DNA from: Marmoricola sp. Leaf446
Lineage (GTDB): Bacteria; Actinomycetota; Actinomycetes; Propionibacteriales; Nocardioidaceae
Direction of reading: 5' to 3'
DNA length: 32,325 bases
NCBI RefSeq assembly: GCF_001424755.1
Contig: NZ_LMRF01000002.1
Coordinates: forward strand, 275,523 to 307,847
Each line of letters starts with the position of its first letter. Position 1 is the first letter of the stretch. The translations under genes were made by a program, and so were the position numbers. Shown here in pieces: positions 18,044-24,147 of this stretch. The notes below the pieces were generated by a model, which had not been told where the DNA came from, did no database searches, and saw only the letters and a list, made by a program, of their open reading frames with translations.

Positions 18044-18361
18044 TCAGCCCAGGAGCGCAGCGACCAGGGTCAGCAGGGCCATCAGCACCAGCGCCAGGGC
18101 CAGCCACGTCGCGGCGACGGCCAGGTGGTGCCACACGTCGCGGGCGGGTCCGCGGGCGGCGCCGCGGCCCACGACGAGCACCAGCACCGACAGCGCCAGC
18201 CCGATCACCGCGGCCAGCAGGTCGGGCTCGCCGACGAAGGGCAGCAGCGTCTCCAGCGAGCGGTAGATCGCGACGCCGAGGTTGGACAGGCCCGTCAGCA
18301 GCAGCGCCGCGGCGAGGACGAAGGCGACCAGCGCGCGGGACTCGCGCCCGAGGGGAGGCAT
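18044..18361 (-). CDS. Small three-helix membrane protein, unrecognised
   Basis: Protein of 105 residues with three hydrophobic segments (about 10-30, 45-65 and 80-104) separated by short polar loops, the second followed by RGAARGPARD. No family was recognised. I prefer ATG 18361 over an in-frame start at 18430 because TAGTCT lies 7 nt upstream of it on the minus strand, which predicts a leaderless transcript, and because the longer form would cross the fba promoter. It is convergent with the MpaB-like gene, 6 nt apart, and divergent from fba. Confidence 0.65.
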   Translation of the reverse strand: MPPLGRESRALVAFVLAAALLLTGLSNLGVAIYRSLETLLPFVGEPDLLAAVIGLALSVLVLVVGRGAARGPARDVWHHLAVAATWLALALVLMALLTLVAALLG

Positions 18362-18368
18362 GGCGGCG

Positions 18369-18374
18369 AGACTA
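18369..18374 (-). promoter_or_regulatory. -10 box TAGTCT, leaderless promoter of the small membrane protein
   Basis: On the minus strand TAGTCT is followed by 7 nt and then the ATG at 18361; there is no Shine-Dalgarno. Confidence 0.5.
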
Positions 18375-18393
18375 CGGCGTCGGACGGGTCCAC

Positions 18394-18399
18394 TAGGGT
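18394..18399 (+). promoter_or_regulatory. -10 box TAGGGT of fba
   Basis: TAGGGT is followed by a short A-run and a leader of roughly 55 nt that ends in the GAGGAG ribosome-binding site (18448-18453). The -35 is not recognisable. In contrast to many neighbours, fba has a conventional leader. Confidence 0.5.
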
Positions 18400-18460
18400 G
18401 GAAAAACCAGTCGTCACCCGCTGCACTCACCTGCCGTCACCGCTGCCGAGGAGCCCGCCG

Positions 18461-19492
18461 ATGCCCATCGCCACCCCCGAGAAGTACGCCGAGATGCTCG
18501 ACACCGCGAAGTCGCAGGAGTTCGCCTTCCCGGCCATCAACGTCTCCTCGTCGCAGACCCTCAACGCCGCGCTGGCGGGGTTCGCCGATGCCGGGGCCGA
18601 CGGCATCATCCAGATCTCGACCGGCGGCGCGGAGTACCTCTCCGGCCCGACCGTCAAGGACATGGTCACCGGCTCGGTCGCCTTCGCGGCGTACGCCCGT
18701 GAGGTGGCGAAGAAGTACCCCGTCAACATCGCGCTCCACACCGACCACTGCCCCCAGGACAAGCTCGACGGCTTCGTCCGGCCGCTGCTCGAGCTGAGCA
18801 AGGAGCGCGTCGGCCGCGGCGAGGACCCGCTGTTCCAGAGCCACATGTGGGACGGCTCCGCGGTCCCGCTCGAGGAGAACCTCCAGATCGCCCGAGAGCT
18901 CCACCAGGCCTGCCAGGACGCCCGCATCATCCTCGAGATCGAGGTCGGCGTCGTCGGCGGCGAGGAGGACGGCGTCGACAACGAGATCAACGACAAGCTC
19001 TACTCCACCCCCGAGGACGCCATCGCCACCGCGAAGGCGCTCGGCCACGGCGACCACGGCTACTTCATGACCGCGCTGACCTTCGGCAACGTGCACGGCG
19101 TCTACAAGCCCGGCAACGTCAAGCTGCGCCCCTCGGTCCTCAAGGACGCCCAGGACGCCGTGGTGCAGGAGTTCAGCCTCGACGCCGGCTCCAAGCCCTT
19201 CCACCTGGTCTTCCACGGCGGCTCCGGCTCGACGCCGGAGGAGATCGCCGAGGCGCTGTCCTACGGCGTGGTGAAGATGAACGTCGACACCGACACCCAG
19301 TACGCCTTCACCCGCCCCGTCGCCGGCCACATGCTCGCCAACTACGAGGGCGTGCTGAAGATCGACGGCGAGGTCGGCAACAAGAAGCAGTACGACCCCC
19401 GCGCCTGGGGCAAGGCCGCCGAGGCCGGCATGGCCGCCCGCGTCGTCGAGGCCTGCGAGCACCTCCGCGCCTCCGGTCGCTCCATCGGCTGA
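18461..19492 (+). CDS. fba: Fructose-bisphosphate aldolase, class II
   Basis: Zinc-dependent aldolase that cleaves fructose-1,6-bisphosphate to dihydroxyacetone phosphate and glyceraldehyde-3-phosphate (and the reverse in gluconeogenesis). The 343 residues include the catalytic Asp and first zinc histidine in ALHTDHCPQD (D95, H96), the acidic stretch EIEVGVVGGEEDGV, a further zinc histidine in FGNVHGVYKPG, the phosphate-binding FHGGSGST and NVDTDTQYAF. Length and insertions fit the class IIA form used by actinobacteria. The ATG follows GAGGAG with 7-nt spacing. In many actinobacteria the DUF3151 gene follows close by; here it is displaced to 23725 by a cassette and a two-component system. Confidence 0.98.
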   Translation: MPIATPEKYAEMLDTAKSQEFAFPAINVSSSQTLNAALAGFADAGADGIIQISTGGAEYLSGPTVKDMVTGSVAFAAYAREVAKKYPVNIALHTDHCPQDKLDGFVRPLLELSKERVGRGEDPLFQSHMWDGSAVPLEENLQIARELHQACQDARIILEIEVGVVGGEEDGVDNEINDKLYSTPEDAIATAKALGHGDHGYFMTALTFGNVHGVYKPGNVKLRPSVLKDAQDAVVQEFSLDAGSKPFHLVFHGGSGSTPEEIAEALSYGVVKMNVDTDTQYAFTRPVAGHMLANYEGVLKIDGEVGNKKQYDPRAWGKAAEAGMAARVVEACEHLRASGRSIG

Positions 19493-19500
19493 CGGGGGCG

Positions 19501-19516
19501 GCCGCCGACGGGCGGC
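19501..19516 (+). terminator. Short GC stem after fba, possible terminator
   Basis: GCCGCC (19501-19506), loop GACG, GGCGGC (19511-19516), 8 nt after the fba stop, followed by a low-complexity GGCGC-rich stretch up to 19551. The stem is short and there is no T-run. Confidence 0.35.
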
Positions 19517-19551
19517 GGGGCGGCGCGGCGCGGCGGCGCGGCGTGGCGCGG

Positions 19552-19619
19552 CGTACCCCATGTAACGCGGAGTTATTGATTCTGAACAAGGGGCGTACGC
19601 CGCACTCGGGCACCACAGC
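19552..19619 (+). repeat. Left 68-bp inverted repeat of the cassette
   Basis: Matches the reverse complement of 20784-20851 at 60 of 68 positions without gaps. The outer half is best conserved: 15 identical bases (ATGTAACGCGGAGTT), one difference, then 15 identical bases (TTGATTCTGAACAAG). The inner half ends CACTCGGGCAC-N-ACAGC. Weak similarity continues inward for about 20 more bases. It includes TTATT-N7-AACAA, an imperfect version of the palindrome in the right arm. Confidence 0.95.
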
Positions 19620-19730
19620 GACGCGGTAGATGACTGATCGGTCGTCGACCGCACGGCGGCGTACGCCCGTCGTCCACAGGCGCCGCCGACCCCGGTTGAG
19701 CCCCGCGCTCGTGCGTCCGAGGGTGGGCGC

Positions 19731-20765
19731 ATGCGTCCCGCACTCCGAGCCCTCGCCGCGCAGCAGGGCGGCGTCGTCAGCCGTCGTCAGTGCCTCGCGG
19801 TCGGCTACACCGAGGTCGAGCTGCGCGGGCTGACCGCCGTGCACGGGCCGTGGGTGACGGTGCGGCGCGGGGTGTACGCCGAGCGCGAGCTGTGGGAGGC
19901 CGCGACCGGGTACGACGAACGGGCTCGCCTCCACGACCGGGCCGTGCACCTGATGACCGAGACCGAGCACGTGATGAGCCACGACTCGGCGGCCCGCGCG
20001 CTGCGGCTACCACTGCTGCAGCCGCGGCACGAGCTGAGCCACCTGACGCGGCCCGGAGTCGGTGGCAGCCGCACCGAGCGCGGGGTCAAGCACCACCTGA
20101 CCCGGGTGCCGCTCGGTGACACCGAGGTGGTCGACGACGTCGAGGTCACCGGGCTCGCCCGCACCGGTGTCGACGTGGCGCGGGAGCACGGGCTCGCCGC
20201 CGGCGTGGTCGCGCTCGACGCCGTGCTCGCCCGCGGAGCGTCCCGCCGTGCGCTCGAGCTCGAGACGACGGTGATGTGGTGCTGGCCCGGCGTCCGGACG
20301 GCGCGCGAGGCGGTCGCGCTGGCGGACGGTGGTGCCGAGTCGCCGGGGGAGAGCCTGACGAGGCTGCTGCTGGTCGAGCTCGGGCTGGGCCCGGTGGACA
20401 CGCAGTTCCCGGTGAGCGTGGGCGGCCGCGTCTACTGGGTCGACCACCGGGTGGGGTGTCACCTGGTCGAGTTCGACGGGCAGCTCAAGGTCCGTGGGGT
20501 CGCCGACGGTGGCGTCGCGACGAGACCGGCCGAGGACGTCCTGTGGGACGAGCGGCGACGTCAGGTGGCGATCTGCGGCGAAGGACTCGGCATGTCGCGG
20601 GTCGAGTGGGCCGACCTGTTCGGCAGCCGGCGGGAGGCGACCGGCCGGCGCATCCTCGCCGAGCACGCCGTCACTCGGGAGCGGTTCGGCGACCGGCTTC
20701 CCGACCACCTGGCCGAGCGAGCCGCGCTGATCCGGCGTACGACACCGCGGCGCCGGAGTGCCTGA
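19731..20765 (+). CDS. AbiEi-type winged-helix fused to PD-(D/E)XK nuclease-like (DUF559/Vsr-like) domain
   Basis: Protein of 344 residues. Residues 1-50 (LRALAAQQGGVVSRRQ..., then VRRGVYA) match the N-terminal winged helix of type IV antitoxins of the AbiEi group. The middle (50-200) resembles the antitoxin-like body found in these proteins. Residues 204-300 form a DUF559/Vsr-like nuclease core: SPGESLTRLLL with E207, then VDHR with D238, then VEFDGQLKV with E247, D249 and K253, then a WDERRRQVA helix and GEGLGMSRVEWADLF. No cognate AbiEii toxin is adjacent. Such proteins are multi-copy in Nocardioides-like genomes and their function is unknown. The ATG has a modest GAGGG at 19719-19723. The gene is exactly enclosed by the inverted repeats; the right repeat begins 18 nt after its stop. 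Confidence 0.75.
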   Translation: MRPALRALAAQQGGVVSRRQCLAVGYTEVELRGLTAVHGPWVTVRRGVYAERELWEAATGYDERARLHDRAVHLMTETEHVMSHDSAARALRLPLLQPRHELSHLTRPGVGGSRTERGVKHHLTRVPLGDTEVVDDVEVTGLARTGVDVAREHGLAAGVVALDAVLARGASRRALELETTVMWCWPGVRTAREAVALADGGAESPGESLTRLLLVELGLGPVDTQFPVSVGGRVYWVDHRVGCHLVEFDGQLKVRGVADGGVATRPAEDVLWDERRRQVAICGEGLGMSRVEWADLFGSRREATGRRILAEHAVTRERFGDRLPDHLAERAALIRRTTPRRRSA

Positions 20766-20783
20766 CCTCCCATCTGGTGCGGT

Positions 20784-20851
20784 GCTGTCGTGCCCGAGTG
20801 CGTGGTGTGCCGCTTGTTCAGAATCAACAACTCCGCGTTACATGCGGTACG
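20784..20851 (-). repeat. Right 68-bp inverted repeat of the cassette
   Basis: Reverse-complement partner of 19552-19619 (8 mismatches, no gaps). It contains a clean palindrome TTGTT-N7-AACAA at 20814-20830, which could be a binding site for the winged-helix domain encoded between the arms. It ends 15 bp before the TTCAG repeats of the downstream response-regulator gene. Confidence 0.95.
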
Positions 20852-20866
20852 GCGCCCCGCCCCACC

Positions 20867-20882
20867 TTCAGCCGACGTTCAG
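20867..20882 (+). promoter_or_regulatory. TTCAG direct repeats upstream of the response regulator
   Basis: TTCAG at 20867-20871 and 20878-20882, one helical turn (11 bp) apart. OmpR/PhoB-type regulators bind such tandem half-sites. The same half-site recurs upstream of the PepSY-like gene at the end of this gene set, so autoregulation by the encoded regulator is likely. Confidence 0.6.
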
Positions 20883-20927
20883 GGGGAGCCGGGAGGATGG
20901 CGGCTCCCTGCCCCCTGGAGGTGCCCG

Positions 20928-21605
20928 ATGCGTGTGCTCGTCGTGGACGACGAGGTGCGGCTGGCGCGCTCGCTCAAGGTGGGGCTGGTGGCGGAGGGGT
21001 TCGCGGTCGACGTCGCCCACGACGGGACCGACGGGCTGTGGCTGGCGCGCGAGCACCCGTATGACGCCATCGTGCTCGACCTGATGCTGCCGGGCATCAA
21101 CGGCTACAAGGTCTGCGAGACGCTGCGCGCGGAGGAGAACTGGACGCCCGTGCTGATGCTGACGGCCAAGGACGGCGAGTGGGACCAGGTCGAGGGGCTC
21201 GACACCGGGGCCGACGACTACCTCACCAAGCCGTTCTCCTTCCCGGTCCTGGTCGCGCGGCTGCGCGCGGTGGCGCGGCGCGGCGCGCGCGAGCGGCCCA
21301 CGCTGCTCGAGGCCGGCGACCTGCGGCTCGACCCGGCGGCGCGGCGGGCCTGGCGTGGTGAGGTCGAGCTCGACCTCACCACCCGGGAGTTCTCGCTGCT
21401 CGCCTTCCTGATGCGCCACCCCGGCGACGTCGTGTCCAAGCGGCAGATCCTGGACGCGGTGTGGGACGACAACTTCGAGGGCGACCCCAACATCGTCGAG
21501 GTCTACGTGCGGCACCTGCGCAACAAGCTCGACCGGCCGTTCGGCCGCGAGGCGATCGGCACGCTGCGGGGCGCGGGCTACCGGTTGGCGAGCGACGGTG
21601 GCTGA
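20928..21605 (+). CDS. OmpR-family response regulator
   Basis: DNA-binding response regulator of 225 residues. The receiver domain (1-115) has the acidic pair D7/D8, the phospho-acceptor D51 in IVLDLMLPG, T79 and K101 in LTKPFSF. The C-terminal winged helix (about 128-220) has LTTREFSLLAFLMRHPGDVV, the recognition-helix region NIVEVYVRHLRNKLD and the closing GAGYRL. The ATG follows GGAGG (20917-20921) with 6-nt spacing. The gene overlaps the kinase start by 8 nt, so the two proteins are made together. The TTCAG repeats upstream of this gene and of the secreted PepSY-like gene are the best candidates for its targets. Confidence 0.95.
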   Translation: MRVLVVDDEVRLARSLKVGLVAEGFAVDVAHDGTDGLWLAREHPYDAIVLDLMLPGINGYKVCETLRAEENWTPVLMLTAKDGEWDQVEGLDTGADDYLTKPFSFPVLVARLRAVARRGARERPTLLEAGDLRLDPAARRAWRGEVELDLTTREFSLLAFLMRHPGDVVSKRQILDAVWDDNFEGDPNIVEVYVRHLRNKLDRPFGREAIGTLRGAGYRLASDGG

Positions 21606-22944
21606 GCGCGGGCCCCGCGGGCTGGGCCGCGCCTCCGTCCGGGTCCGTACGACGCTCGCGGCCGTCCTCGTCGTCGCGGTCGCCCTCCTGGCCGGTGGCG
21701 TCGCCCTGGTGGTGCTCGTGCGCGGCGCGCTCGTCGACGGGCTGGAGTCGTCGGCCGAGCAGCGCGCGGACACCCTGGCCGCCCAGGTCGGCTCGACCGA
21801 GACGCCCGGGAGCGGCGCGGGCGACGACGAGGGCGAGGTCGACGACCTCGAGGACGAGGTGTGGCAGGTCCAGGACGGCGAGGGCCGCGTGGTCGGCTCC
21901 TCGCAGCCGCTGTCCCGGCCGCTGCCGGCGCGCGACGCCGACGCGGTGCGGCTGCCCGGCGGCGACGCGGCGTACCTCGTGGTGACCGAGAGCGCCGGCG
22001 ACTACCGCGTCGTCGTGGCGGTCAGCCGCGAGGAGGTCGAGGACTCGGTCGCCGCGCTCGTGCCGCTGCTGCTGGTCGGGCTGCCGGCGCTGCTGCTGCT
22101 CGTGGGCGGCACCACCTGGGTGGTCGTGACCCGCGCGCTGCGTCCGGTGGAGCGGATCCGCCAGGAGGTCGAGCAGATCACCGGCGACCGGCTCGACCGA
22201 CGGGTGCCCGAGCCGCCGTCGCGTGACGAGGTGCACCGGCTCGCGCACACCATGAACGGCATGCTCGCGCGGCTGCAGGCCGCCCAGGAGCGGCAGCGCC
22301 AGTTCGTCGGCGACGCCTCCCACGAGCTCCGCTCACCGCTCGCCGGCATCCGGCAGACCGCCGAGGTCGCGCGGGCCCACCCGGGCGCCATGCCCGAGGG
22401 CGAGCTCGCCGACGCGGTGCTGGAGGAGTCGGTGCGGATGCAGCGGCTCGTCGAGCAGCTGCTGCTGCTCACGCGGGCCGACGAGGCCGCCGTCGCGGCG
22501 CAGCGGCGCGAGGTCGACCTCGACGACCTGGTGCTCACCGAGGCCAGGCGCGTACGCCGCACCGGCCTCGACGTCGACGGCTCCGGCATCGCCACCGCCC
22601 GGGTCCGCGGCGACGAGACCGCGCTGGCGCAGGTGGTGCGCAACCTCGTCGACAACGCCGCCCGCCACGCCACCTCCCGCATCGGTCTCGGCGTGCGCGA
22701 GGACGCCGGCACCGCGGAGGTCGTCGTCGACGACGACGGCGGCGGCATCGCCCCGGCCGACCGCGACCGGGTCTTCGAGCGCTTCGTGCGGCTCGACGAG
22801 TCCCGCGCCCGCGACGACGGCGGCAGCGGCCTCGGGCTGAGCATCGTGCGCGAGATCGTGCGCGTGCACGGCGGGACGGTCGAGATCGGCACCTCGCCCT
22901 GGGGCGGCGCCCGGTTCACCGTGCGCCTCCCGGCCGCCACCTGA
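21598..22944 (+). CDS. Membrane sensor histidine kinase
   Basis: Sensor kinase of 448 residues. It has a membrane segment near 18-42, an extracytoplasmic sensor region (about 43-150) rich in Asp and Glu around 72-90, a second membrane segment (about 153-178), a HAMP domain (180-232), a HisKA domain with the phospho-acceptor H242 in GDASHELRSPLAG, and an ATPase domain with N-box NLVDNAARHA (349-358), DDDGGGIAP (378-386) and the G2 box GGSGLGLS (408-415). The GTG start overlaps the regulator gene. The acidic sensor loop and the secreted acidic PepSY-like protein encoded next suggest sensing of cations, cationic peptides or envelope stress; that is inference. Confidence 0.95.
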   Translation: MAERGPRGLGRASVRVRTTLAAVLVVAVALLAGGVALVVLVRGALVDGLESSAEQRADTLAAQVGSTETPGSGAGDDEGEVDDLEDEVWQVQDGEGRVVGSSQPLSRPLPARDADAVRLPGGDAAYLVVTESAGDYRVVVAVSREEVEDSVAALVPLLLVGLPALLLLVGGTTWVVVTRALRPVERIRQEVEQITGDRLDRRVPEPPSRDEVHRLAHTMNGMLARLQAAQERQRQFVGDASHELRSPLAGIRQTAEVARAHPGAMPEGELADAVLEESVRMQRLVEQLLLLTRADEAAVAAQRREVDLDDLVLTEARRVRRTGLDVDGSGIATARVRGDETALAQVVRNLVDNAARHATSRIGLGVREDAGTAEVVVDDDGGGIAPADRDRVFERFVRLDESRARDDGGSGLGLSIVREIVRVHGGTVEIGTSPWGGARFTVRLPAAT

Positions 22945-22961
22945 CTGCCTGCGGGCGCTGC

Positions 22962-22998
22962 CTGAACGCACCTTCAGGCGCCTTCAGGGTGGGTTCAG
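22962..22998 (+). promoter_or_regulatory. Cluster of TTCAG sites upstream of the PepSY-like gene
   Basis: TTCAG occurs at 22973-22977, 22983-22987 and 22994-22998 (10- and 11-bp steps), and its reverse complement CTGAA at 22962-22966. The array lies between the kinase stop and the PepSY-like start and shares half-site and spacing with the sites before the response regulator. It is the best evidence that the PepSY-like gene has its own promoter under the same regulator. Confidence 0.65.
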
Positions 22999-23053
22999 CG
23001 ACGGTGTCGCACGGTGTACCCGTCACCCCGACACCCCAGCGAGAGGAACTCCC

Positions 23054-23644
23054 ATGAACACCCGCACCCTGCGCCGCAAGCGCGTCCTCGTCCCCGCCGT
23101 CGCCGTCGTGGCGCTCGGGGTGGGCGGCACCGTCTGGGCCGGCACCGCCAGCGCCGACCAGGTCGGCGGCAGCGAGCGGGACCGCGTCTCGGCCGCCGCG
23201 CTCCGCGTCGTCGGCGAGGGCCGCGTCACCAGCGTCGAGACCAGCGACGACCGCGGCGAGGCCTACGAGGTCGAGGTCACCCGCACCGACGGCACCGAGG
23301 TCGACGTCGCCCTCGACGACGCCCTCGCCGTGGTCGGCCGCGAGGACGACCGCACCGACGGCGACCGGGACGACCGGACCGACGACCGGAGCGACGACCG
23401 GGCCGGTGCCACCGACGACGACGGCACCACCGACCGGGACGACCGGGTGCTCGGCGCCTCCGAGCGCGACCGGGCCGCGGCGGCCGCGGAGAAGGCGGTC
23501 GGCGGCGGCACGGCGACCGACGTGGAGGCCAGCGACGACCGCGGCACGGCGTACGACGTGGAGGTCCGTGCGACCGACGGCACCGAGTGGGACGTCGACC
23601 TCGACGACGCCTTCGCCGTCGTGGACAAGCGCCAGGACCGCTGA
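23054..23644 (+). CDS. Secreted protein with two PepSY-like repeats
   Basis: Exported protein of 196 residues. The signal peptide has a basic start (RTLRRKR), a hydrophobic core and a TASA-DQ cleavage site near residue 34. Two ungapped 55-residue repeats follow (40-94 and 136-190), identical at about 38 positions. Each has SERDR, a helix, SDDRG-AY-VEV, TDGTE-DV and LDDA-AVV, the alpha-beta pattern of PepSY domains. They are joined by a linker (about 97-132) made almost only of Asp, Arg, Thr and Gly. The ATG follows GAGAGGA (23041-23047). PepSY proteins encoded beside two-component systems are thought to modulate sensors or proteases; here it is likely the output or feedback partner of the adjacent kinase. 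A strong hairpin ends the unit. Confidence 0.8.
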   Translation: MNTRTLRRKRVLVPAVAVVALGVGGTVWAGTASADQVGGSERDRVSAAALRVVGEGRVTSVETSDDRGEAYEVEVTRTDGTEVDVALDDALAVVGREDDRTDGDRDDRTDDRSDDRAGATDDDGTTDRDDRVLGASERDRAAAAAEKAVGGGTATDVEASDDRGTAYDVEVRATDGTEWDVDLDDAFAVVDKRQDR

Positions 23645-23663
23645 GCCGCCGCGAGCGGACCCT

Positions 23664-23705
23664 CGAGGAGGCCCACCCACCCTGCGGGGCGGGTGGGCCT
23701 CCTCG
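23664..23705 (+). terminator. Strong 15-bp hairpin terminator after the PepSY-like gene
   Basis: CGAGGAGGCCCACCC (23664-23678) pairs perfectly with GGGTGGGCCTCCTCG (23691-23705) around a 12-nt loop, starting 20 nt after the stop. There is no T-run, but the stem is the longest perfect one in the window. It insulates the two-component unit from the DUF3151 gene. Confidence 0.8.
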
Positions 23706-23724
23706 CGCGTGGGAGCATCGAGCC

Positions 23725-24141
23725 ATGACCCTTGGACGTGACCTGATGGCCGGACCCCCGCCCACCGAGCTGCCGCAGGACCCCGCGGCCACCGAGCTGG
23801 AGTCCGGCGCCCCGGCCGCCGAGGTCGTGCGCCGCCACCCCGAGTCGCCGCTGGCCTGGGCCACCCTGGCCGAGGCCGCGCTGGCCGACGGCGAGGTCGA
23901 CGACGTGACGGCCTACGCCTACGCCCGCGTCGGCTACCACCGCAGCCTGGACTCCCTGCGCCGCAACGGCTGGAAGGGCCACGGCCCGGTGCCGTGGTCG
24001 CACGAGCCCAACCGCGGCTTCCTGCGGGCCCTGGCCGCGCTCACCACCGCCGCCGGCCGCATCGGCGAGGACCACGAGCAGCAGCGCTGCGCCGACTTCC
24101 TGCGCGACTCCAGCCCCGAGGCCGCCGACCAGCTCCTCTGA
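23725..24141 (+). CDS. DUF3151 family protein
   Basis: Conserved actinobacterial protein of 138 residues with no assigned function. Recognisable conserved stretches are LGRDLMAGPPPTELP at the N terminus, SPLAWATLAEAAL (about 48-60), AYAYARVGYHRSLDSLRRNGW (split by the 20-residue limit here into AYAYARVGYHR and SLDSLRRNGWKGHGPVPW), PNRGFLRALAALTTAAG and the C-terminal CADFLRDSSPEA. The helical repeats look TPR-like. In Mycobacterium and many other actinobacteria the homologue lies close to fba and purA, so its position here marks where the conserved gene order resumes after the cassette and two-component system. No clear Shine-Dalgarno was seen. Confidence 0.9.
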   Translation: MTLGRDLMAGPPPTELPQDPAATELESGAPAAEVVRRHPESPLAWATLAEAALADGEVDDVTAYAYARVGYHRSLDSLRRNGWKGHGPVPWSHEPNRGFLRALAALTTAAGRIGEDHEQQRCADFLRDSSPEAADQLL

Positions 24142-24147
24142 GCGGGC

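Larger units (their letters stand above)
19552..20851. mobile_element. Candidate cassette: long inverted repeats around one HTH-nuclease gene
   Basis: A 1300-bp unit bounded by two 68-bp inverted repeats and containing one 344-aa gene and no recognisable transposase. The repeat arms are visibly richer in A and T than the surroundings. The unit lies between fba and a two-component system, a place where the conserved gene order is interrupted (DUF3151 normally follows fba in many relatives). I find no convincing target-site duplication: the flanks are GGCGCGG on the left and GCGCCCC on the right, which are uninformative in GC-rich DNA. Mobility is therefore inferred from architecture only; a recombination product or paired regulatory sites remain possible. 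Confidence 0.5.

Noticed and set aside
19552-19619. Short peptide read from both repeat arms (TPCNAELLILNK versus TACNAELLILNK)
   Set aside because: The arms share this reading frame, but mismatches are spread over codon positions (3 first, 1 second, 4 third) and no start signal exists; DNA-level conservation explains it.
19545-20855. GGCGC as a target-site duplication of the cassette
   Set aside because: GGCGC occurs on both sides but at different distances from the repeat ends, and the left flank is a GGCGC-rich low-complexity run, so it carries no weight.
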